Shown here piece after piece: positions 9,722-19,739 of a stretch of 64,000 nucleotides of DNA. Source of the stretch: Pyrenophora tritici-repentis (lineage: Eukaryota; Ascomycota; Dothideomycetes; Pleosporales; Pleosporaceae); contig NC_089391.1 in assembly GCF_003171515.1 (NCBI RefSeq), positions 3,472,001-3,536,000 of the forward strand, written 5' to 3'. The notes beneath the pieces were generated by a model that had not been told where the DNA came from, did not search any database, and was given only the letters and a program-made list of their open reading frames with translations. The position numbers and the translations under genes are program-made. Position 1 is the first letter of the stretch. Each line of letters begins with the position of its first letter.

Positions 9722-11914
9722 CTAGTGCCCTTCATCAATAACTCCCAGCATCTTCTTAAACCTTTCGAAAGCAACTCTCTGCAGTGGCTTAGTCATTCCG
9801 TCGGCAACCATCTCGTCAGTCGGAATATAAGAAATCTGGAGCTTCTTCTGCTCAGCTAGGTCTCTAATGAAGTGGTAGCAGATGTCAATGTGCTTAGAAC
9901 GTTCGTGCAGATGCGGATTCTTCACCAGTGCAATCGCTCCCTGATTGTCACCGTACATCTGGACTGTGATACCGTTCTCATTGACGTATTGGTGCAGGCC
10001 GAGATCTCTGAGTACTTGAGCTGCCCACTGTCCCTGCTTGGCGTACATGGCTTGTGAGATGTACTCAGACTCAGCACTTGAGGTTGCCACTGACTTCTGC
10101 TTCTTTGCTGCCCAAGAGAATGGTCCTCCATAGAACATTCCGACTCCCCCAGACATGCTCTTCCGGTCTGTCTTATCGCTTGCCCAGTCAGCGTCGGTGT
10201 AGATCCCAAACTCGTTTTGGTGATCTCCTCCTGGACCGAAGCGAATCTTCTGCTTTACTGTTGACCGTAGATATCTCATTAGATTCTTTAACGCAGTCCC
10301 GTGCATCTCTACAGGGTCTCTCATGTACTGGGCTAGTCGTCCAAGTACAAAGGCAATGTCTGGTCTCGTGAATACCATTGCGTACATTAAGCTTCCAATA
10401 ATCTGTGAATATTGTGTGGAGTCGATTCTGGCGTCTTCAGGAGTAGCAGGCTTTAGGTGTTCGTAGTCTGCAGCAGGGATCTTCTTTGACTTGTACTTTG
10501 CTGAGGTGATACCATACTTATCTAGGACTGTCTCTAGGTACTGCTGTTGATCGAGGTAAATAGCTTTGTTAGCTCTATCGCGGGTGACTCTAACTCCAAG
10601 GATCTTTCGAATCTCCCCCAGGTTCTTGGAGTTGAATCTCGTAAGGAGCATTTCGTCGAACCAGGCTAGGTCTGAAGTGAGTTTCGCGGCAGCAGCAATG
10701 TCGTCAACATAAACCAGTAGTGAAATACCTCTGCCTTTATGCGTGAATAGGCAGGGGTCTGCAAGGCTCTGTGTAAAACCGATCTCAGTTAAGAACCCCT
10801 TAAGTAGCAGGTTCCAATCTCGTCCAGCTTGCTTAAGTCCGTAAAGACTCCTCAAAACCTTCAGAACGTTGCCTTTCTTAACTTTTACCCCAGCTGGTGT
10901 TGTGAGGTAGATGTCTTCTTTTAAGTATGACTCAGTGAATGCGTTCTTGATGTCCCACTGCCAGCATTCCATGCCCTGTTTGGCAACAGTAGCAAGGAAT
11001 AACCTTAAGGTGTCCATTCGTACTGTCGGGGCGAAAGTCTCGGTGTAGTCAATCCCGTGTTGTTGACTGAACCCTCGAGCAACAAGTCTGGCCTTGAACC
11101 TCTCAATCGTACCATCAACTTTAAGCTTGACAGTAAACACCCATTTTGTGGTGACGAGGTTTGCACCCTGGGGTGGAATAAGCTCTTCCCAAGTTCCGTT
11201 CCCCACAAGAGTCCTGATCTCTTCCTCAATTGCCTCTTTCCACTTCAGTGCGTTCTCTGGGTCGCTTATAGCTTGTTTATAGGTCTGAGGGATTCTAATG
11301 CCTTTAACTTCTGTTGCTGCGAAAGCTTTGCCGCTAAGTTCTGCTCGTCCCGTGACATCGAGGTTTCCACTTACAATCACCGTATAGAAGGCTTTAACAA
11401 TCGTCTCGTGTGCAGACTCTTCATGGTGGTGCGTAGATGTCGGTATTTCAGTTGTGGGGTCTTCGTCAGCTCGGCTCTCTCGTAGGACAGCTAGCATAGC
11501 TTTGACAATTTTGGCTTGGCGATGTTCATCCTCCATGTCGTCAAATGTATCTCGCTTTCTCTTTTGGGTCCGAGTCCTGAAGTGATACCTAGCTGATGGT
11601 TCGGCTGCTACTGGGTTGGTAACTTCGTCTACCTCCATTTCTTCGCTCTCATCCTCTACTGTTGGCGCGGGTGGAGTGATGGTAGGTGATGGGTGCGCAG
11701 GTGCTGGCGTAGGCGGCGATGGTGGCGGCGGTGATGGCGGCGATGGTGGCGGCGATGATGGCGGCGGCAATGGCGGCGATGATGGCGGCAGTTCAATATC
11801 AACATCCAGGGCGTCGGGTTTAGTTAGTTGATTTAGGTTCTTCTTTGGTCTTCCTCTGGCTTTCCGTGGGATGAGCTCATTAGATGTGCCCATTGGACCT
11901 GATTTGACTCTCAA
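9722..11914 (-). CDS. Copia-1 reverse transcriptase and RNase H region
   Basis: 730 aa as read. It opens with a lysine-rich and then a strikingly proline/serine-rich linker (about residues 40-75, encoded by the GGC/GAT repeat at 11690-11810), followed by an acidic stretch. The RT_2-type reverse transcriptase starts near residue 220 (GTWEELIPP, then TKWVFTVKLK). The catalytic motif LLVYVDDI is intact. RNase H follows with YTDADWA, the SSAESEY block and YGDNQGA, and the tail is HIDICYHFIRDL. Its start is not a true gene start: it continues the integrase frame after a one-base shift at the G run at 11931-11934. All core catalytic motifs look intact, so the domain could be functional in an unshifted copy. 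Confidence 0.92.
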   Translation of the reverse strand: MRVKSGPMGTSNELIPRKARGRPKKNLNQLTKPDALDVDIELPPSSPPLPPPSSPPPSPPSPPPPSPPTPAPAHPSPTITPPAPTVEDESEEMEVDEVTNPVAAEPSARYHFRTRTQKRKRDTFDDMEDEHRQAKIVKAMLAVLRESRADEDPTTEIPTSTHHHEESAHETIVKAFYTVIVSGNLDVTGRAELSGKAFAATEVKGIRIPQTYKQAISDPENALKWKEAIEEEIRTLVGNGTWEELIPPQGANLVTTKWVFTVKLKVDGTIERFKARLVARGFSQQHGIDYTETFAPTVRMDTLRLFLATVAKQGMECWQWDIKNAFTESYLKEDIYLTTPAGVKVKKGNVLKVLRSLYGLKQAGRDWNLLLKGFLTEIGFTQSLADPCLFTHKGRGISLLVYVDDIAAAAKLTSDLAWFDEMLLTRFNSKNLGEIRKILGVRVTRDRANKAIYLDQQQYLETVLDKYGITSAKYKSKKIPAADYEHLKPATPEDARIDSTQYSQIIGSLMYAMVFTRPDIAFVLGRLAQYMRDPVEMHGTALKNLMRYLRSTVKQKIRFGPGGDHQNEFGIYTDADWASDKTDRKSMSGGVGMFYGGPFSWAAKKQKSVATSSAESEYISQAMYAKQGQWAAQVLRDLGLHQYVNENGITVQMYGDNQGAIALVKNPHLHERSKHIDICYHFIRDLAEQKKLQISYIPTDEMVADGMTKPLQRVAFERFKKMLGVIDEGH

Positions 11915-11922
11915 GTTCAGGT

Positions 11923-13200
11923 CTATCTTTCCCCTGGCACCTTCTCATTAGTTTGGATGACGCTAACTCTATGCGTATATCCAAGGTCAGGAGAGTAGAC
12001 TTTGAACTGCTTGTCTGTAGTTTCAGAATATCCCATAAAGACGCCTGCTCGACCACGGTGCACTAACTTGTCTAATCTCCCTTTCGCTGGCAGCGTCTTT
12101 GGATTGAGATAGGTGTAACACTTGCTCCCCCAGACTCGTACGTGGTCTACGCCTGGGCGTTTCCCTGAGAATACCTGCTCTGGAGACGTGGGTTTTCCCT
12201 CGACCAGCGGTCCTGTTGGCAGTCTATTGCGGATGTAGGCGTCAGCCTCAGCGGCCTCGTCCCAGAACTCAATAGGAAGTTGTGCATCATCGAGCATTGC
12301 CCTCATTGCGTGTTCGGCAGTCTGGATGCTTCGCTCCACTGGTCCATTTTGATTCGAGCTCGCAATTACGGTGTAGTCGGCCTGAACCCCGTCTTCAGTT
12401 TCCCACTGGTTTATCACAAGCTTTAGTTCTGGCGCATTGTCTGATCTGCAGGCCTTCACCTTCTTCCCAGTCTGGAGCTCTACCTTTGCCTTCCATCTGC
12501 GTAGCTCTAGGATAGCCTGGTCCTTGGTTTTCAGTGGTATCGACCAGTTCTTTCGGGAGTGGTTGCAGATTATTTGCATAAGGTAGTTATTTCCGCGGAG
12601 TGATGTAGGGAACGGTCCAGCTAAGTCAAGAGATACTAGTGCTAGTACCTCCTTTTTGTGTTCTGCTAGGATTTTGTTCATCTTATTCCTCATCTTGCCT
12701 TTAAGGCATGGGTCACAGAAGCGCCTGTGGGCTGGGGGTACTTTAATCTTTTCAATTGTCGTTACCTTATACAGGTTTCGTAGCATTGCTGGGCCGTAGT
12801 GAGCAAACCGTCTGTGCATTAGCCTGTAGTTCCGGCGATCTTTCTTCGTGGACTTGTCTTCTTCGGATTCGTCTGGGTCCTGGTCGGATTGTGTCTCGGG
12901 TTGTGTCTCCTGACTTTCCTCCGCAGTGCTTTGATCGTTGCTGTCGGTCCGAGTCTTGCCTGCAATAAACGCCTTTCCTGAGTACTTGCTTGCAATGTGG
13001 CTTACGATGTACAGACCGTCCTTCTGTGCTGCTTGTACTGCGATTCTTGATTTGTCCTTAAAATACATGTTCTTGTCATCAAAAATGCCTTGAAGTCCCT
13101 CCCTACACAACCGTCTTGCTGCGATTAGATTCACGCCGAGCTTAGGTACGTAGAGAACCTTTCGGAGTAATCCTGTTGTCCCATCCAGTGCCTTCATCAT
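11923..13200 (-). CDS. Copia-1 GAG-pre-integrase and integrase region
   Basis: 425 aa as read. It starts with the end of the protease fold (VLYVPKLGVNLIAARRL). The integrase zinc-binding region follows (MHRRFAHYG ... FCDPCLKGK, HHCC type). The core has SLDLAGPFP (first catalytic Asp), CRSDNAPE (second Asp) and NGPVERSIQT (Glu), so the D,D,E triad is present. It ends with VFMGYSETTDKQFKVY, which is typical for copia. The ATG at its start overlaps the stop of the upstream gag-protease frame by 4 bp, but the protein alignment shows the true join is a -1 shift about 35 bp earlier, at the G run at 13235-13238. Confidence 0.92.
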   Translation of the reverse strand: MMKALDGTTGLLRKVLYVPKLGVNLIAARRLCREGLQGIFDDKNMYFKDKSRIAVQAAQKDGLYIVSHIASKYSGKAFIAGKTRTDSNDQSTAEESQETQPETQSDQDPDESEEDKSTKKDRRNYRLMHRRFAHYGPAMLRNLYKVTTIEKIKVPPAHRRFCDPCLKGKMRNKMNKILAEHKKEVLALVSLDLAGPFPTSLRGNNYLMQIICNHSRKNWSIPLKTKDQAILELRRWKAKVELQTGKKVKACRSDNAPELKLVINQWETEDGVQADYTVIASSNQNGPVERSIQTAEHAMRAMLDDAQLPIEFWDEAAEADAYIRNRLPTGPLVEGKPTSPEQVFSGKRPGVDHVRVWGSKCYTYLNPKTLPAKGRLDKLVHRGRAGVFMGYSETTDKQFKVYSPDLGYTHRVSVIQTNEKVPGER

Positions 13201-14546
13201 AACAGTACCACGTTGGGTAGAATGAAGAAATCCTCCCCAACCTGGATAGTGGTGAGCGGCGTGCGCTTTAGCGGTCCTCTAAACAGGTTTCTCTTGTCAG
13301 TCATGTGTGATGAAGCACCAGTATCAGCAATCCAGTTCGCCGGTGTGCTTTTACTAGCTTGTTCCGCAGAGATATGGCAGTGTTGCGTACATTCTGTTTC
13401 CACGGATGTAGACTCGTGGCTGGTCTCGCTGTCCGTGCCTGAGGAGCCATTGTCCGTTCCAGAGTCAGAATCCTGATTCTTGGCTGCGTACCCATGCTTG
13501 CGCCTCGAGGTTGTCTTGACTGTAGGCTTGACAGGTTTGTCAGATCGCTTCTTGTTCTCATTTCTAGAAGGTCTCTTCGACTTGGCTGCGCGTCTCTCAG
13601 CTCTTTCGTCTTTCTCTCGAAGTTTTCTTCCGAATTCCTGAATTTCACCCTTGTATTTGCAGTCTCGGGCCCAGTGTTCTCCCTTACAATGGAGGCATCC
13701 TGTGGATGGGCCTAATTCAGGCGATGTAGAACGGGGGCGGTCGCGCATCGAGGAGTCCGAGCTTCTATGGTCATTCGGGTGACGGTACTTCGGGAATGCT
13801 ACATTTGCATGCTCAGCCGTGTCGTTCAGTCGCAGCTCCTTCGTGCGGAGTGCAGCAATCTTTTCGTCAACCGTGAGAGAGGTCTGGACATCGAGATAGT
13901 CGATTACTGATCCGTAGCTTTCTGGAAGAGCGCGTAGCATGATCTGGAGAAGTGCCTCATCATTGTAGAGTCCCTTGGCAGCAGGCTTAGCTGCAATAAT
14001 CTTGCGGCGGTATTCTTTTAGCTTTGCCCACGTGTAGTCGACATCCTTCTCGTCTTTCCAGGTGAAGTTCTGAAGCTTGGTCATGATGTTGTTGGCTGTC
14101 AACTGATCAGTCTTTGAGTACTTGACCTTCAGTGCGGTCCAGAGGGCAGATGCAGTCTCGTACTCGTCTGCGAGAGCGTCGTCATCATCAAGGAGACTGT
14201 TTGTGATGTAGAACAGTGCCTTAGCCTCATCCTTGTCGTATTCCTTTGCCTTTTCAGCGTTCCATGTACCTCCCAGTCGTTCGAAGTCGCTTGTCAGGCC
14301 TAGGACGCTTGCTTGTTCTGTAGGGTTGACAGTGCCGGCCGGGTCTTGAGAGGTGTTGGCAGTTGATGTGGAGGTGCCAGCTCCATGTCGTGCAATCCAG
14401 GCGTACGCGTGCTTCGTGACTTCGATAGTGTAGAAGATTCCCTTTCCCTTCAGCTTCAGTTTGTTATTGCGGAACCATTTCTCGTGATTCTCCTTCGTCA
14501 GCTTTGGGATCTTAGGCTCCTTATCGTATCTGTCGTCGCTGCCCAT
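13197..14546 (-). CDS. Copia-1 Gag and protease region
   Basis: 449 aa from the ATG at 14546. The N-terminal half matches a UBN2-type copia Gag (helical, with ALWTALKVKY and YDEALLQIMLRALPESY style blocks). A zinc knuckle is visible as CLHCKGEHWARDC (C-x2-C-x3-H-x4-C, one residue shorter than the usual CCHC). A very charged linker rich in K, R and S follows. The aspartic protease active site is WIADTGASSHMT. The frame ends about 12 codons after the G run at 13235-13238, inside the protease fold. A one-base slip or a sequence error there would restore the rest of the protease. Confidence 0.92.
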   Translation of the reverse strand: MGSDDRYDKEPKIPKLTKENHEKWFRNNKLKLKGKGIFYTIEVTKHAYAWIARHGAGTSTSTANTSQDPAGTVNPTEQASVLGLTSDFERLGGTWNAEKAKEYDKDEAKALFYITNSLLDDDDALADEYETASALWTALKVKYSKTDQLTANNIMTKLQNFTWKDEKDVDYTWAKLKEYRRKIIAAKPAAKGLYNDEALLQIMLRALPESYGSVIDYLDVQTSLTVDEKIAALRTKELRLNDTAEHANVAFPKYRHPNDHRSSDSSMRDRPRSTSPELGPSTGCLHCKGEHWARDCKYKGEIQEFGRKLREKDERAERRAAKSKRPSRNENKKRSDKPVKPTVKTTSRRKHGYAAKNQDSDSGTDNGSSGTDSETSHESTSVETECTQHCHISAEQASKSTPANWIADTGASSHMTDKRNLFRGPLKRTPLTTIQVGEDFFILPNVVLL

Positions 14547-14697
14547 CTTCGCGGTTGTGCTTTTGACTGTCTGTGACGCGTCAAATGCCGTAGTTGTGTG
14601 TGGTTTCGAGGTGTAGGGGGTGTTTAGTGGGTTTGTAAACGTTTTGGCGTCTGCGCCCTTCAGCTTTCTCTAGCTGGAACCGTATGCTCGTTTTCGG

Positions 14698-14885
14698 TGT
14701 GTGAGAAGCTCGTCTCGTCTTCCGTGTGCGAGAAGCCCGTCTCGTCTTTCGTATGCGAGAAGCTCGTCTCGTCTTCCGTGTGCGAGAAGCCCGTCTCGTC
14801 TTTCGTATGCGAGAAGCTCGTCTCGTCTTCCGTGTGCGAGAAGCTCGTCTCGTCTTCCGTGTGCGAGAAGCTCGTCTCGACTTTC
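14698..14885. repeat. 27-bp minisatellite in the Copia-1 leader
   Basis: About seven head-to-tail copies of a 27-bp unit of the form GTGTGCGAGAAGCTCGTCTC plus GTCTTCC, with alternating GCTCG/GCCCG and CTTCC/CTTTC variants. It lies between the primer site and the gag start, in the untranslated leader. Each unit contains the near-palindrome GAGAAGCTCGTCTC, so the RNA could form a series of hairpins. The length is likely to vary between element copies. Confidence 0.9.
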
Positions 14886-14940
14886 GTGGCTTCAGATCAC
14901 CTTGATCTGGTGGGTCGCCGAACCGTAGAGCACCGAGCAA

Positions 14941-14954
14941 CCGGGCTCATAACC
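14941..14954 (-). other. Copia-1 primer binding site (initiator tRNA-Met half)
   Basis: The minus strand reads GGTTATGAGCCCGG directly after the 5' LTR. It is complementary to the anticodon arm of initiator tRNA-Met (CCGGGCUCAUAACC), the half-tRNA priming known from copia and Ty5-like elements. The same site occurs in three other elements of this window. Confidence 0.85.
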
Positions 14955-15197
14955 TATTGAAAAGCTGGCACTATTAGTAGTAGTATGACTACCTAATAGA
15001 GCGCTCTCTAAGGCACAACGGTAGTGGTGGTACGACTCGTATTGTATTGACTAAGGAGCTATTCACACGTTCGTAGATCCGTGTTGCGTGCAGCTGCGTC
15101 CAAGCTCCCCGCTAGGACCCACCTGCACGTGTCACCAATCATGTGACTACTCCTCCGCTTGATACCACCAAGTCACTTACGGACTGTATTCTCAACA
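14955..15197 (-). repeat. Copia-1 5' LTR
   Basis: 243-bp copy identical on reading to the LTR at 9451-9693, followed by the target duplication ATTAG at 15198-15202. It should contain the element's promoter. It also contains the palindromic CACGTG in a GCACGTGTCACC context. Confidence 0.95.
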
Positions 15198-15279
15198 ATT
15201 AGATAAGTTTCATAATTATCTACATGGCCTGCCTTTCCGCAGCCAACATTGGATAACTAAACGCATTCATAGAAGCGCT

Positions 15280-17497
15280 TTAGTTACCAATAGGGGTATC
15301 GCTCAACGGCTCACCCTTGGACCAGTGGTTGATCCAGTTGAAAATCTCCGTGTGCCAAACCAAGCTGTTCTCCTGCTTGAGCACCCAGTGGTTCTCGTCG
15401 GGGAAGTTGAGGAACCTGCTGGGGATGCCACGTGCCTGGAGGATGTTGAACAGACTGAGACCGTCGCTCTCGGGGAGACGGTAGTCCTTGGTGTTGTGGA
15501 TGACGAACTGGGGGGTAGAGAAGTTGGCAATGTGGTTCTGGGGGTTCCACTCGCGGTAGGCGGGTGAGTCCCAAATGTTGCCGTCGTAGTCGTGGCGGAT
15601 GAACCAGAGTTCCTCGGAAGCCCAGGCGCCTTCGGTGTTGGAGATACCGTCGTGGGTGACGAGGCACTTGAACTCGTTGCCGAGGTCGTTAGCTTGAATC
15701 CAGTTGGTCATGTAACCACCGTAGGAAGCACCGGCGGCAATACCGTTCTTGGTGTCGATCCAGGGCATGCTGGTGTTGACGTAGTTCCAGGCGTTGACCA
15801 GGTCTTGGTATGGCCAGCTGCCCCATTGGCCCTGGATAGAGTCGGTGAGGAACTGTCCGAAGCTAGTGGAGCCGGTTGGGTTGGGAGCTACGATAATGTA
15901 ACCCTGGTCAGCCCAGACCTGAGGGTTCCAGCGGTTGGACCAGCTGTTACCCCAGTTACCCTGGGGACCGCCGTGGATGTAGAAAGCGAGCGGGTAGGTC
16001 ACGTTTTCCTGGTAGTAGCTGGGCTTGACAACGTAGGCCTGAAGCTGCTGCTTGAGCTCGGGGTTGGAGCCGTTAAAGAAGATCTCAGAGACAGTGTGCG
16101 AGCCGAGACCAGCGAGATTGGGGTCGACCTGAGACGCGTCGAAGAGGGTGTTCTTGACGCCATCCTTGAGGATGTACCACTCACTGGGGGTCCAGATGGC
16201 GGTAGCGGCAACAAACAGGGAGCCGTCAGGGAGGAGCGCGAAGGTCGAAACGGACGTGTTGGAAGTCATAGGCTCGGGGACGAAGCTCTCATCGGCATCC
16301 ACGGGGAAGTTGAAGATCTTGACGCGGGCGTAGTCATCGGCGGTGACGTAAATGGAAGAGTCGTCAGCGGCCCAAGTAAGGGGTCCTTGAACCCAGCGGT
16401 CGAAACCAGTGCTGAGTGCCTTCCAGTTGCTGACAGCAACACCAGTACCCTCGACAGCCACGTCAACAGTGTAGAGCTGGAATCGGTCTGACTCGTAGTA
16501 GTCTTCATCTTGCTGGACGTACGCGAACTTACAGCTGTTGCTGGAGAAAGAGGGCAAGCTGGATGCGCCCTTGTGGCCAGCCTTGTACGCCTCGGAGTCG
16601 GGGCCGTTGAAAGCGACCGGTGGCTCGGAAGAAGCAAAAGCACCGAGGTAGGCGTATGAGGCTGTGTAGTTGGCCTTGTTCAGCTCGGGAGCCTTGCTGA
16701 CGAAAGCGTACATGGAGCCGTCAGGGCTGAGGTCGTAGTCGCTCATGTCGCCGAATGGCTGAATGGGGGTCTCAGGCTGAGTAGCGGTGAAGTTGATTCC
16801 GTGCTGTAGGTTACGCATACCAGCGCCAGAAAGCGCATAGCTGCTGTTCGCCGAGAGAGTTCCAGCGAAGACGTTGTAGCGGTTCTTCGTCAGCCAAGTG
16901 TCCCAGTGACGCACGTAGATATCTGAGTAGTAGCGTGCGGTTGAGTGAGGGGTGACTTCAGTCTCCGGGTTGACTGCAGTGCCGTTGGGGTAGGCCATGC
17001 AGTTGACCAAGAAGTGCATGTCTCCGGTAGGAGTCTTGGAAACCTTGAGTCCATTGTAGGGCGCATCAAGAGAAGCAACCATGGTGCTCATGTTGGGGCT
17101 CTTGATGTCGCCAATCCACAGGGTAACACCGCCGGGAGTCTCCTCGTTGGTGCCATTAATGTAGATGATGCCCGTCTTGCTACCGGGAATCCAGGCGACC
17201 TCGTTGATCTCGCTGGCATTGAGACCTGAATTAGTGATCTCGCCAGTGGTGAGATCGATGAGGTTCATGCCAGCCGAGTTCGCGTGCTCCTCGAAGGAGT
17301 ACTGGGTGTACGGGAACAAGGCAACCGAGCCATCAGGGCTGGGATCAGCAGCACTGCGGCGGACGGTGCTCAGGAGCAGCCTGTGGAATTATTAGTATGG
17401 ATTTGCAACCAAAGATGTGAAGGTATACATACTCGGGTGTGAAGGCACAGGCGCCTGTGGCAGCCAAAGCCGCGGCAACACTGAGGTAACGAGCCAT
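15280..17497 (-). CDS. dpp5: Secreted dipeptidyl-peptidase 5 (S9 family)
   Basis: Two exons, 17497-17433 and 17380-15280, with a 52-nt GT-AG intron, giving 721 aa, the length typical of fungal DPP5. Exon 1 encodes a signal peptide (MARYLSVAAALAATGACAF). Residues up to about 440 form the WD-like beta-propeller, and the C-terminal part is an alpha/beta hydrolase. The catalytic Ser is in GAASYGGYMTNW (about residue 574), the Asp in NTKDYRLPESDG (about 654) and the His in DENHWVLKQ (about 686). The family releases dipeptides (typically X-Ala, His-Ser and Ser-Tyr) from peptides outside the cell, working after secreted endoproteases. Long antisense frames across this gene are shadows of its GC-rich codons. 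Copia-1 sits directly downstream but leaves the coding region intact. Confidence 0.93.
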
Positions 17498-19128
17498 TGT
17501 ATGCGACCAGCTTCGTGAAAGCTCAATTGGACAAGGTCGATGGTCGGACGAAGCTCAAGCAGGGCAACCAGCTTATTTGTATAATGAGCTGCGTAGTATG
17601 CAGGGCCTAGCGAGGAAGCATTTTACCAGCGGGGTCCACGTTGTACTGGGACCGGTACCTGGGAGTGACATTCATTCTAGTTGGCTAGAGGCAACGGCGA
17701 TGCCATCATTCTCCCTGTACAGCGGTCCATGCTAAGCCAAAGGCGTCGGAAGCGGGGCGACATTCACGATATCTCCTTCCAGTTGTAGGCTAGGGCTGCG
17801 GGCAGACAAACAAGCTCGGGCGAGGTGGATTATCAGAAAGCATGTTTTCGCCTTGTCCTATCGCGAGCCTGTCGACCTATCCCGCGTCCCTGGCTCCGCA
17901 ATGTGGGCTTACTTGGCGCCGAGCGGGGCGATTGTCCGCAACAGGCAGGTCGCAAATGTCCAACACAACTCTACAATCGCGTTTTCCACATTTATCGCGC
18001 AATGCGGCGTCGCTGTCTCGTCCAGATGCTGACTGCGAGAATGAGGACGGTGATAGTGCGGATTCTATACCGGCTGCCTCGGTCTGCCTCGGGTCAGTTG
18101 CACGACTAATACTATCTGCTCCTCCATCGCCGATATCCGCGAACCGATTGCCGCCGAGACCTGCTTTGCTAGGCCTAGGGAAGCTTTTATCAGCCTACTA
18201 TTTTGGCGTTGCCCAGGTGGTGATGAGTGCGAGCTAGCCGGTGGCGTGGCATCGTGCCTAATGTGCTCATGCGCCTGATAACGATGGGAACCGTGGTGTC
18301 CGAATATGTGCAAGGCGAGCAGCGAGGTGCAGTAGGATCGTTGCGCCTTGCAGCTTGTCTGCTTCTAGACGCCTTCCGGTGGCGTAGGCGGGTGGAGACT
18401 TGTTGACCCGGGAAGCTGTTCTTGATGTGTTCATCGAGTCGAGAGAATTGCTTTCAGTCGCTTCCTGAGTTCCATGCTCTTTGAATCCTGTGTGTGTATC
18501 TTGTCGGCTTGGTGAAGATGACGGAGATTGCATGTCCTCTGATGGATGACTGAGAGAGCACGGGCCACCGAAGCCGACGGGTACCGACCGATGCAACCGA
18601 GCGTAGGCGACCCAGACTCTGACATTACTCGATCCTCCTCATATCCATGTCATGGTACAGAGGACACGAGTGAAACGCAAGCACAATCAGGTTCGCTTCC
18701 GTTGTTGACCAACCAAATATGGCTGTCAAGCAGGTATGGAGACGGTACCTAGGTTGGCTCGAAGGTGGGAGTAAAACTTCACATTCGTTGGGTTGTAAAG
18801 CAAGATAAAATCGAGCGCTTTCTTGGTCGGCATATCGCACAAGTACGTTTGAATTATGTCACAGTATAATCGTACATCAACACCGGCTACGCAGGACACT
18901 CCATCACGATACATGCACTCTTTCCCACCAACATCTAATTCCAGGAGGGACCAGTCATGCTTGTAAAACCACAGAACTCACAACTCCATTTGCTACTATC
19001 ACCAAGCAGGCACTAGAAACAATTGTCAGTTCTCTCAAGCAAACCTTATCCTCTATTAGAAACATGCCGATCAACGTCACGACAACTTCAATCTCCACAT
19101 CCCTCTATCCCAACAAAACCCCTCCAAA
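17498..19128. other. Intergenic stretch, dpp5 promoter side
   Basis: It contains the dpp5 promoter at its left end. Overlapping open frames at 17842-18237 (+) and 18267-18596 (-) are compositionally odd, lack domains and conflict with each other, so no gene is called. A pyrimidine-rich leader precedes the 19129 gene. Confidence 0.4.
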
Positions 19129-19575
19129 ATGCCGTTGAAATACACATCACTGCCCCTACCTCCAAACTCGATATCCTACACGCACCCCCTCAACCCTATC
19201 CTCCCTACCCTCACCACTCATATCCTAAACTACCAGAACCAAGTCATATTCTTCTCCTCCCACCTCTCCGCCGCCCAACCTGCTATAGACTCATTACCCG
19301 CCCATGACAACAGGAAGATCGGTCACGAGCGCTTAACACCCCTACTGGGATATGCAAAGGCGAGACTGAAACACTTAGTCGACACGACTACAAGCGTTGT
19401 GGAGATGCAGGCTGAAAAGCCGAATAGAGCGCTGACGAACGAGGCTGAAAGGGCGAATGCAGAGATTGGAAGGGAGCTTGTGGGGATAGGGGAGGTGTTG
19501 GATGAGATGTGGGATTTGATCATTTCAGAGAAATGGGGAGAGGAGGAGCTAGGGACGGCGGAAGAGTTCGATTGA
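19129..19575 (+). CDS. Small hypothetical protein
   Basis: Single exon, 148 aa, with the ATG in a good AAAATGCC context. The N-terminal 45 residues are rich in proline, leucine and threonine. The rest is predicted helical and charged, ending in an acidic tail (EEELGTAEEFD). There is no signal peptide or recognised domain. The even amphipathic helical pattern from about residue 70 to 140 argues for a real protein. Function unknown. Confidence 0.5.
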   Translation: MPLKYTSLPLPPNSISYTHPLNPILPTLTTHILNYQNQVIFFSSHLSAAQPAIDSLPAHDNRKIGHERLTPLLGYAKARLKHLVDTTTSVVEMQAEKPNRALTNEAERANAEIGRELVGIGEVLDEMWDLIISEKWGEEELGTAEEFD

Positions 19576-19739
19576 GTTAATTGTACATGGGATGTGCCGA
19601 TGGGGTGTATGATAGTTGCTGGATCCTCTTCCACACAAACCGAACAGATTTTCGAGCTGCAGCGTCGCATGCTCATGTCTCAATGATTCGTTGTTGCATT
19701 TTACAAATTCTACATATTTGTAAACTATGCTTGTTGTTC

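Larger units (their letters stand above)
9451..15197 (-). mobile_element. Copia-1: full-length Ty1/copia LTR retrotransposon
   Basis: A 5,747-bp element read right to left. The two 243-bp LTRs appear identical on reading, and both sides carry the 5-bp target duplication ATTAG (9446-9450 and 15198-15202). Just inside the 5' LTR is the primer site at 14941-14954. Just inside the 3' LTR is a G-rich polypurine tract (plus-strand CTCCCCCA from 9694). The domain order is gag, protease, integrase, reverse transcriptase, RNase H, which is diagnostic of copia. The coding region is split into three frames by two one-base shifts at runs of four Gs (13235-13238 and 11931-11934). No C-to-T type nonsense changes were noticed, so RIP has not visibly acted. 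Identical LTRs imply recent insertion. It lies about 80 bp downstream of the dpp5 stop codon. Confidence 0.95.

Noticed and set aside
14697..14960. Repetitive open frames on both strands in the Copia-1 leader
   Set aside because: They arise because the 27-bp unit is a multiple of three and lacks stops; they lie in the untranslated leader.
15592..16491. Long open frame (about 299 aa) antisense to dpp5
   Set aside because: It is a composition shadow of the GC-rich dpp5 codons, rich in G, V and E, with no domain and no splice or promoter support.
17842..18596. Overlapping frames of 109-131 aa on both strands
   Set aside because: They conflict with each other, have low-complexity composition and no recognisable features.
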